Source: Candidatus Heimdallarchaeota archaeon (GTDB lineage Archaea; Asgardarchaeota; Heimdallarchaeia; Hodarchaeales; Hodarchaeaceae). From it: a DNA stretch of 64,000 bases. Shown in pieces: positions 9,855 through 17,200 of this stretch (position 1 is its first letter; each line of letters starts with the position of its first letter). Made by a program: the position numbers and the translations under genes. Location of the stretch: assembly GCA_020353515.1 (NCBI GenBank), contig CP070695.1, forward strand, positions 1,859,435 to 1,923,434, given 5' to 3'. The notes beneath the pieces are model-generated. The model ran no database searches, was not told where the DNA came from, and saw only the letters and a program-made list of their open reading frames with translations.

Positions 9855-10601
9855 GTGGCATTTATTACACTAGAGAACATTCAGAAGAATTATACATTAG
9901 GGGAAACAACAATTCCAGCTTTAAGAGGAATTGATGTCAATATAGAACTTGGAGAACTCGTTATTATTTTCGGTCCATCTGGAGCTGGCAAAACAACACT
10001 TTTAAACATGATTGGTGGGTTAGATGTCCCTACATCTGGGACTGTGACTGTTGGTAAAATTGCTGTCTCTAAATTGTCTGATAAGTGGTTGACAATTTAT
10101 CGTCGAAAGAAAGTTGGGGTTGTATTTCAATTTTTCAATCTAATTTCACGCCTATCCGCTTTAGAAAATGTAGAATATGCTTTAGAATTAGTAGGTGTGA
10201 AGAAAAAGTCCAATGGTGAAGTTACATTTGATTCCAAAGTGATCCGCCAAACAGCGATCGACTACCTTGATAAAGTCGGTCTTCACGATCGGATCCATCA
10301 TTTTCCTGCTCAGCTAAGTGGCGGAGAACAACAACGAGTGGCCATTGCAAGAGCGCTAGCAAAAGAACCTGAAATCTTATTAGCCGATGAACCAACTGGT
10401 AATTTAGATTTTAAGATTGGTAGACAAGTCTTGGAAATTATGGAAGCTATGACTGGAAAGAAGTTGAATCGAACTGTGATTATTGTTACCCATAATGAAG
10501 CTATCTGTCCCTTAGGGGATCGTGTGATTCGTTTATCGGATGGTAGGATAGTTGAAGATTATACACAAACTTTTACCCCTGCAAAGGAATTATATTGGTA
10601 A
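9855..10601 (+). CDS. LolD/MacB-type ABC transporter ATPase
   Basis: Nucleotide-binding subunit of 248 residues with all ABC motifs: Walker A GPSGAGKTT, Q-loop FQFFNLIS, signature LSGGEQQRVAIARALA, Walker B ILLADEPTGNLD and switch VTHNE. The GTG start at 9855 is supported by GGAGGT at 9841-9846 with an eight-base spacer. It closes the four-gene unit and would pair with the FtsX-type permease upstream. Its last residues (FTPAKELYW) closely mirror the last residues of the upstream ATPase (PTPAENITW), so the two ATPases are paralogues that may work as a heterodimer, with the longin-like extension on only one side. A T-rich run follows the stop. Confidence 0.9.
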   Translation: MAFITLENIQKNYTLGETTIPALRGIDVNIELGELVIIFGPSGAGKTTLLNMIGGLDVPTSGTVTVGKIAVSKLSDKWLTIYRRKKVGVVFQFFNLISRLSALENVEYALELVGVKKKSNGEVTFDSKVIRQTAIDYLDKVGLHDRIHHFPAQLSGGEQQRVAIARALAKEPEILLADEPTGNLDFKIGRQVLEIMEAMTGKKLNRTVIIVTHNEAICPLGDRVIRLSDGRIVEDYTQTFTPAKELYW

Positions 10602-10947
10602 AAACCGGAATTATTTTTTTTATTGACTTATCAGGTCTGCTTTACTTTCTCCTTTTATAGGAATTCTCCTTTGAAATATTACCAGGATTTAGCATGAGGA
10701 GAAACTGACCACTTATTATGACACAAAGAGCATATTGAATTCTTATTTCAAGCAGATAAAATGCTTTCAATCGAAGATCGTGAGAAGTTACTGCATCAAT
10801 ATGTTAAAAAAGCTGTGTTAGCATTGTCGACCTCATCAAATTCAGAGGTAGAGGCTTAGACTTTCTTTTAAATCTTTCCTTAAGAATTTAACGAAATACT
10901 GTGGGTGAAAAAAGAGAAAAAGAGAATGGATATTCTCTGATAATGTT
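10602..10947. other. Intergenic region with a possible gene remnant
   Basis: This 346-base gap begins with a T-rich run (about 10612-10622) that probably ends transcription of the upstream operon. From 10722 to 10859 the plus strand has an open stretch with no start at its left end; it contains ATG at 10761 and would encode 32 residues beginning MLSIEDREKLLHQYVKKA, an amphipathic helix. No ribosome-binding site is obvious. It may be the tail of a decayed gene or a true microprotein. The rest holds the downstream side of the RDD gene. Confidence 0.3.
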
Positions 10948-11361
10948 CTATAGTCCCTCGGGTCGCTCATCCACGATTTTAACGACTTTTGTTCCTCCTC
11001 GCATGAAGAATAATCGCTTAAAATGTGTTCCAAACTTTCTTTTTGTGCTCGAATTGTCATCATAGACTACATTAAGACCCATTATTATTTTACCAACGGT
11101 TTGACCATTGGTAAAGCTGGGAACCAAAATGAAATAAACAACTATAGTAAAAATAATCATAAGCACAAAAACTGGAAGAAGTACTTCAGTATATGCAATA
11201 TCCTCAAAGGTGGGTAATAATTGTTGCATAACAAACCAATCAATTTGGCCTAAAAAAGTAAATATTACAGCCAGAATCACTATAACTACAAGATCGATTA
11301 TGAGAGCGATTAAGCGAGGGGCAATTGGGGAGGTTTCATACTTAATTCGTTCAGTTGACAT
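10948..11361 (-). CDS. RDD-family membrane protein
   Basis: Small membrane protein of 137 residues matching the RDD pattern: an Arg near the start of the first helix followed by Asp (PRLIALIIDLVVIVILAVI), a second hydrophobic segment (VLLPVFVLMIIFTIVVYFI), and the conserved loop TNGQTVGKIIMGLNVV. A basic and charged cytoplasmic tail follows. RDD proteins are proposed to be transporters or membrane accessory proteins; some act as sodium/proton exchangers, but nothing here fixes the role. It is divergent from the ribbon-helix-helix gene and separated from it by about 170 bases. Confidence 0.8.
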   Translation of the reverse strand: MSTERIKYETSPIAPRLIALIIDLVVIVILAVIFTFLGQIDWFVMQQLLPTFEDIAYTEVLLPVFVLMIIFTIVVYFILVPSFTNGQTVGKIIMGLNVVYDDNSSTKRKFGTHFKRLFFMRGGTKVVKIVDERPEGL

Positions 11362-11479
11362 ATTTTATCACTTATTTCTGTTCTTTTATTATATCTATTC
11401 AGTTTGTGACTATATCAGGAATCAAATCATCTTATGCGAGGTTTGTACTCCTATTCGACAATGATTATTAAATATTCTC

Positions 11480-11495
11480 GTGTACACTGTGCACA
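11480..11495 (+). promoter_or_regulatory. Candidate autoregulatory operator of the ribbon-helix-helix gene
   Basis: GTGTACACTGTGCACA: two self-complementary 8-mers in tandem (GTGTACAC and TGTGCACA). It lies 33 bases before the likely ATG at 11529 and just downstream of an AT-rich TATA-like stretch (about 11463-11475), where a bound protein would block RNA polymerase. A 14/16 match occurs at 3489-3504 before the surface-protein/ABC operon. Tandem palindromes next to a ribbon-helix-helix gene are the usual arrangement for autorepression; binding itself is inferred. Confidence 0.55.
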
Positions 11496-11528
11496 ACCCC
11501 TTATATGTCATTCCAGAGGATGCGTTAT

Positions 11529-11714
11529 ATGCGAACATCAACAATAACCGTGCGACTACCGTTAAAGGTTTTACACGACATTGAAAGGCTATCAGAAGTC
11601 ACAAAATTACGGCCCTCCGTTCTCTGTGCGTATGTGCTGCAAGACAAGCTGCACGAATGGGCTCATGAATATGCAGAGAATATTTCTAAGGAGATCATCG
11701 GTGATCGCAAATGA
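11529..11714 (+). CDS. Ribbon-helix-helix (CopG/MetJ-like) DNA-binding regulator
   Basis: A 61-residue protein with the ribbon-helix-helix layout: an N-terminal strand RTSTITVRLP that would insert in the DNA major groove, helix LKVLHDIERLSEVT, a turn with LRPS, and helix VLCAYVLQDKLHEWAHEY. The start at 11529 places the strand at the very N-terminus, as in the family, and has AGAGG at 11515-11519 with a suitable spacer; ATG codons at 11505 and 11520 are in frame but less likely. The stop overlaps the start of the membrane-protein gene by four bases, implying translational coupling. A palindromic site at 11480-11495 probably serves as its own operator. Confidence 0.8.
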   Translation: MRTSTITVRLPLKVLHDIERLSEVTKLRPSVLCAYVLQDKLHEWAHEYAENISKEIIGDRK

Positions 11715-12460
11715 TTGATGTCATACTCCGTCTAAGTGCTATGGTTAGCATGTTCTTATTTGCAGCTTTATTCCTTTACGCTGCGATAAAATTTTTTAGA
11801 ATTTGGAGAAAATTCAGGGAGGAATCTTTGTTTCATCTTGGTATGTTGAGTCTAGGCATGATCTTCTATTTTCTCATTGTATTTCTTATGGTTGCTTTAG
11901 CAGGGGATCCTGAAACGACCGTATTTTTACTTAAAAGAGTGATTGGTATTGCGTACTCGATATTATCTCTTGAAATGAGTCTATTTTATGTCACTGCTTT
12001 CACAAATAGACGTACCCTCTGGGAAAAATATATCCCGTATTTCTTTGGGATCACTACTGGAATTTCTTTTGCTATCTTAGGTATGAGGGAAACAGATCCG
12101 TGGTTTTCGGTTCTTCTATTAATTGCATACATCGCACCCTTATTCTTGATAACAATTCTTGTTGTTAGAATTGTACTTAGTTCTTATCATCTTTTACAAG
12201 ATGACCAGCTTACCCCCGAGGACCGAGGATTCATCAAAACACTTGCAGGTACAGCTTTAATCCTCTTTATTGGTGCGATAGGAGATCTTTCATTCTTTTG
12301 GGCCGTTATTCTAATCGGGGCTGATCTTTGGACTTTTATTGTGTTACTCAGTGGAATTATAACACCTTTGATACTTGTTCTATCAATTTATCTCATTAGA
12401 GCTATATTTTTAAACATTGAAGAAGCTGATATTGTCTATTTAATGAATCTCTTGAGTTAA
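11711..12460 (+). CDS. Seven-helix membrane protein, function unknown
   Basis: 249 residues with about seven hydrophobic helices, among them MVSMFLFAALFLYAAIKFF, LGMLSLGMIFYFLIVFLMV, FSVLLLIAYIAPLFLITIL and FIVLLSGIITPLILVLSIYLI, joined by short charged loops, with the N-terminus probably outside. No catalytic or cofactor motif is seen and no retinal-type lysine pattern was recognised. The start codon overlaps the stop of the ribbon-helix-helix gene (ATGA), so the two products are made together. This suggests a membrane sensor or partner for the DNA-binding protein, but that is only inference from context. Confidence 0.6.
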   Translation: MIDVILRLSAMVSMFLFAALFLYAAIKFFRIWRKFREESLFHLGMLSLGMIFYFLIVFLMVALAGDPETTVFLLKRVIGIAYSILSLEMSLFYVTAFTNRRTLWEKYIPYFFGITTGISFAILGMRETDPWFSVLLLIAYIAPLFLITILVVRIVLSSYHLLQDDQLTPEDRGFIKTLAGTALILFIGAIGDLSFFWAVILIGADLWTFIVLLSGIITPLILVLSIYLIRAIFLNIEEADIVYLMNLLS

Positions 12461-12496
12461 AGCCCTTATTTTTACACTGTTAAGAAGAGGGTCATC

Positions 12497-12688
12497 TCAA
12501 GAAGTCTGTTTCGAGGGACAATGTGTATCCCCATAGGAACAAAACACGCAACAATCACCTACTTCAGGTTGAAGTATCGCTTGGCAATTCCTACATTTAT
12601 GAAGAACAACACACTGGTCAATAGGCATCTCCAGAGTATCAGCAAAATCACATTTCGGACAAGTAAGTATTGAACTGGTTTTCATCAT
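12497..12688 (-). CDS. GDCCVxC-domain small zinc-binding protein
   Basis: A 63-residue cysteine-rich protein. Cys pairs CPKC (near residue 10) and CRNC (near 32) look like a zinc ribbon, and the C-terminal half carries GDCCVFCSYGDTHCP, the hallmark of the conserved GDCCVxC family, in which some members elsewhere are selenoproteins; here all positions read as cysteine codons (TGT or TGC). Function is unknown in the family; metal binding or mercury/thiol handling has been suggested. An AGGGG sequence just upstream of the double ATG serves as ribosome-binding site. It follows the Ste24-like gene on the same strand direction but is separated by promoter-sized space. Confidence 0.75.
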   Translation of the reverse strand: MMKTSSILTCPKCDFADTLEMPIDQCVVLHKCRNCQAILQPEVGDCCVFCSYGDTHCPSKQTS

Positions 12689-12758
12689 ATCCCCTAGATT
12701 GAGAGAGGATAAAAAAAGTATTTCTTCTAAAATCAGACTTCATGAACATGACACACTC

Positions 12759-13964
12759 TCAAATCGACATGGAGTTTTCATCATTTGTCATAGATTTTCT
12801 TTCCACATTCTTTATTCGTTCAAGTATTGAGGGATGAGACATAAAAAATAATTTTTCCCACCATGGGGGGTCGACATCTGATAGATTTTGGTCCGCCATC
12901 TTGATGAACAGACTTTTAGCGACAGCTGGATTCCTGATAATAGAAGAAGCAAAATCATCTGTTTCTGCTTCTTGCCTTCTTGAGTACCAGAGACTCGGGA
13001 TATCTATTATAAAAGAGAATATCCAAAAACATAGGCCTATAACTGGGATACCGCTAACATCTCCAATGATTGAAGAATAACCTAAAAGATTGGTAAGAGG
13101 GGAAAAAGTCATATAGGTAAGCAAGAAGATCAAAAAAGTCGTAAAACTTCCAAGAATGATCCTTTTCCAGAAATCATGGTGTTTAAAATGACCAATCTCG
13201 TGAGCAAGGATCCATTTAATCTCATTCGGGGTATATCTATTTAGCATTGTGTCTGCAATGATAATGCGTCGAGTATTTCCAAGTCCTAAAAGAGCAGCAT
13301 TTGAAGTGGTTGCCATCTCACCGATTTTCCAGATGAATGCTTTTGTGGTTTTAATACCTATCTGCTCTGTCATTTCCACTAGCTCTACTGCTAATTCAGG
13401 ACGAGTGTCCTCTAATGGGTCAAATTTAAAGAAAAGCGGGAGTAAAACTATCGGGATCAGATTAGAAAAGATAATTGTGAATAGAATGAGTATTAGCGTT
13501 GCCCAAATCCACCAAGTACTTGGAAAAGTTCTCAGTAACCAATAAAATCCCTCAAACATGGGAAAACTTATCAGGAAACCAATGAAATTTCCTTTGATGT
13601 ATCGAATCAACCATTTCTTATTTGTAAGTTTAGATAATCCATATTTTCTAGATAACCTTGAATGTAAGTAAAAAGACACAGGAAACTCAGCAAAATTTAC
13701 AATAAGGAAACCCACAATAAAGAAGATACCTGTAAGAATGAAAGGATCATTTATGCCAATATTATTCAATAAATTACGAAAAAATACAGTTAATCGGGAA
13801 AGTAGTACACCAATAGAGAGTATGAAAGAAATAATCATCAACCGAACGCTATAACGGCGAGAAGTACGTGTATAGGCAATCGCTAGCTCACGACGTTTAG
13901 GATCAAACTCTGTTATTAGTGTGGGTTCAGTCAGAGGGATTTCATCTAAATTTTCACTATCCAC
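12759..13964 (-). CDS. Ste24-like M48 membrane metalloprotease (CAAX protease 1 type)
   Basis: Zinc metallopeptidase embedded in the membrane. The catalytic zinc motif HEIGH is seen in ILAHEIGHFKHHDFW and the third ligand in RRQEAETDDFA. At 401 residues, with several helices before the zinc site and the Ste24-like start region (LLSRLTVFFRNLLN ... VNFAEFPVSFYLHSRLSRKYG), it is closer to Ste24/CAAX protease 1 than to the shorter HtpX. In eukaryotes Ste24 trims prenylated proteins and clears clogged translocons; neither small GTPase in this window ends in a CAAX box, so membrane protein quality control is the safer guess. It is divergent from the giant subtilase-like gene. Confidence 0.85.
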   Translation of the reverse strand: MDSENLDEIPLTEPTLITEFDPKRRELAIAYTRTSRRYSVRLMIISFILSIGVLLSRLTVFFRNLLNNIGINDPFILTGIFFIVGFLIVNFAEFPVSFYLHSRLSRKYGLSKLTNKKWLIRYIKGNFIGFLISFPMFEGFYWLLRTFPSTWWIWATLILILFTIIFSNLIPIVLLPLFFKFDPLEDTRPELAVELVEMTEQIGIKTTKAFIWKIGEMATTSNAALLGLGNTRRIIIADTMLNRYTPNEIKWILAHEIGHFKHHDFWKRIILGSFTTFLIFLLTYMTFSPLTNLLGYSSIIGDVSGIPVIGLCFWIFSFIIDIPSLWYSRRQEAETDDFASSIIRNPAVAKSLFIKMADQNLSDVDPPWWEKLFFMSHPSILERIKNVERKSMTNDENSMSI

Positions 13965-14287
13965 CGTAGTATCTTCCCTTTTTTTGGTTCTTTAATTGAG
14001 AGGAGACCTTGATTTATCAAAAAATTAAATTATTCTAAATTAATGTTGTTAATAATAATTTGACTCATTGCATCATTTTAGGATCTTGAATTTCTTTTAT
14101 GCTTTAATTGTGAAAACATTGGTTTTGTCGAATCCTCTTTACCTATGTTGCTATTTTAAAGTTTTTTTATGAATTTGTATAAATTTCATATGCAAAGCTT
14201 AAAATTTGGTGTTTTTTGATATTTATGTGTAATTATATATTATGGTTTAAATGAAAAACTGGATCCTAAGGAGACGAGGTGTAAACC
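13965..14287. other. Divergent promoter region
   Basis: A 323-base AT-rich gap between the Ste24-like gene and the subtilase-like gene. On the plus strand TTATATAT at 14233-14240 is a likely TATA box, giving a start of transcription near 14263; GAGGTG at 14276-14281 is a good Shine-Dalgarno site six bases before the ATG at 14288. No ORF or RNA gene was seen in the rest. Confidence 0.5.
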
Positions 14288-17200
14288 ATGCAAATCTTAA
14301 AAAAGAACCCATTGTTAATTCTAACTTTATTTATAATATTAGCTCCATTGGTAGTTGGAATACAATTTTTTGGAGATAATATGCCAATAACAATTATTGA
14401 ATCGCTAAATGAAGATAATATAGAAACTATTCCCATATTGAATGAAAGAAACGACGATATAGAGTCAATCTATGAAAAAGAATCTAGTATTTATCTGAAT
14501 AACGTCTTAGAACGCCTTAGATTAGGAGAAGAGCCAAGTACTTCAGAAAGTGTATTTCTCTCTTATTCTAATCGAATACCTGATCTACCAGAATGGGTAG
14601 AAATACAAAGGTACTTTAAACTAATCCCCTTGATACAAGTAAGTACTACTCTTGAAAATATTCCCAATCTTACAGAAATTCGTCACGTTGACGCTGTTAT
14701 CCCAGTCGGAAAAGGAGTATTAGCAAAATTATCTAGTTTTACGGAGGATTATAATCCTTACATTGGTGAATTCCCCCTTTTATTAAATGAAACTGTTTCA
14801 TTGGTTGAAGCTGAAAATGATAATACAACTGGTTCTGGTGTTATAATCGCTATATTGAGCACCGGAATTGATGAGACCCATCCAATGTTGGATGATCAGG
14901 ATGACGATTGGTCGACAACTGATGATCTTAAGATTATTGATTCATATGATGCATGGGATGGAGGTATAACTGATGATCAAAATGGCCGAGGAACTGCTCT
15001 TGCCTCAATTGTTGCTGGAACAGGTGCCGTTGGTGGTAGATTAGAGACAGAATTATCCTTTACATATCCTTATCCTTATGAGACAGATCCAGAATATGAA
15101 ACCCAAATAGTAAATACGACCATTAATATTGGGACTCAGATGGGTCTTGCGCCTGAAGCTTCTCTTTTCGATGTGAAGATTACTAATGATGCTGGTGATG
15201 CATATGACGAGGGTATAGCAATTGAAGGAATTGAATGGGCTGTTGACCATGGAGCAGATGTAATTTTGTTAGATGATCTACCTTCAGCAACTTCTGCAAT
15301 TATTTCGGTGATTGAAGCAGCTACCTCTCGAGGAGCTCTGGTAGTCGTCCCAGCTGGAGACTTTGTCCCACCAGGAGGTTATGACGATGATAACATAGCA
15401 CCCTACTATTCAATAAACTCTCCTGCTTCTGCACCTACTGCATTAACCGTGGGAGCAACCACGGAAACTAATTCGTTATGGGTACAATCTGAACGAGGTC
15501 CAGTCCCCGTAACGGAACATTCAAAACCTGATGTCGCTGCTCCAGGAGTTTTTATGTTAGGAGCAAGCATTGATTATTCAACTAGTGAAGGATCAAACCC
15601 TGATGGTTGGCAAGGAGAGCCAGGTGACATTGATGATACTCTCTATTTTGATGTCTTTTCCAGTACAGCGATGGCTGCTGCAGTTACAGCTGGTGTCACT
15701 GCGCGCTTAATAGAGGCTTATCCTGGAGCTTCAGCAACAGCCATCAAAATAGCTTTAAGAAAAGGAGCGACTGATCTTGGATTTAACGAAATGGCTCAAG
15801 GTAAAGGAAAAATAAGTTTGTCAGAAGCCCTTGATATCTTAGAGGCAGCTCCTAAAGAAGCAAACAATTTAGTAGGGAATGTGTATAAAAAGGAATTCAC
15901 GGTTCCAATGGTAAATTATACTGATTTTTCAGGGAAAAGGATCCTCATTGATGGTTCCTGGTCTACATCCCCTCTAGCTTTTCCAGGTGGAGGACCTTAC
16001 GATTGGAGTCAGCAAACAAACGGTAATCTTAGCACATTAGGCGTTACCTCAAACTGGCAACATCCTTATGATGATACTGCGAACCAGTACACTTGGTATA
16101 ATGTAAGTTATCAAGGTGCGTCACAAGTACGGATCACCCTCAATAATCTAACAGTGGCTACTGGGGATAACTTTACCATTTATCGATCTTCCACTCCAAA
16201 TGGGCCTCTTACTAGTGTTTATGGTCCAACGAGTAGTAATTTTACTGGGAGTTTCACTGATACGACTACTGATAATTACTTCTACTTTAGATGGGGTAGT
16301 AATGGAGATGGATATACGACTGGTCAGAGTGTTTTTGGAATTTATGGCTTTGTTGATCTATGGTTCTATGCTGATACTACCCAACCACCCGCAGGGACTT
16401 TTGAATTTGAAGAACTCGTTACTCAACTTATTGACCTCGGAGCTGTCGTTGAATATTGGTATGCCAATTCTGCAGATGCACCTCCTACCTCTATATTATT
16501 AGAATACTATGATATTTACTTCCTTGGACAACCACTCGCAGTTGCGACCACAGGTATTCCTGGTGAATATTATCAATGGATGAGTGGAAATTTAACGAAT
16601 TATCTGAATGCAGGTGGTCGAGTACTATTTATTGGAGACTATGAAAATCAATATTATAATGATGCGACAGAGGCTTTGGGGGTGACGTGGCACTATGGTG
16701 GTGGTGGAGGGCCAACAACTGATATTGTGAATCATGTTCTTACAACTTATCCATTTACAATTGAAGAACTTTTAATAGACGCTCCGTATGCCTATTTTAC
16801 TGGTACTGCTCCAACTCTGGTTCAAGAAGCGGGAAAAGCGACAATCAAGTATTATAACCAAAACAATGGAAAAGCTGTATTCGTTGCGGATGAGGATGTT
16901 TTCAATGATGAAATGTGGGATAATCCATTCCCAACAAACCTTAACCCAAGCCGATATAATAATTCTCAATTAGCCATGAACATTTTCTATTGGCTGAGCG
17001 ATATCAGTTATCAGTCTGGAGAACGAGATGATGGAGGTGAAGAGCATTTTGAACTCATTTCTTATGAATATCGCCCAATTATGACTGATGAAGACCTCTG
17101 GGAGGTTGAGATTGTTCTCCAAAATATTGGGAATTTCACCAGTCAAGCATGGGTAGCTTTTGGATTCGATTACACACCAACATCATACACATTAGGTTTC

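Noticed and set aside
10722..10859. Possible small protein MLSIEDREKLLHQYVKKA...
   Set aside because: Kept only as a note in the intergenic entry: no ribosome-binding site, no start at the left end, and no neighbour that suggests a role. A gene remnant is as likely.
12497..12688. Selenoprotein candidate (GDCCVxC family)
   Set aside because: All key positions are ordinary cysteine codons and no in-frame TGA or SECIS-like hairpin is seen.
12759..13964. CAAX processing of the two small GTPases by the Ste24-like protease
   Set aside because: Neither GTPase has a C-terminal CAAX or any cysteine near its end, so there is no sequence support for that link.
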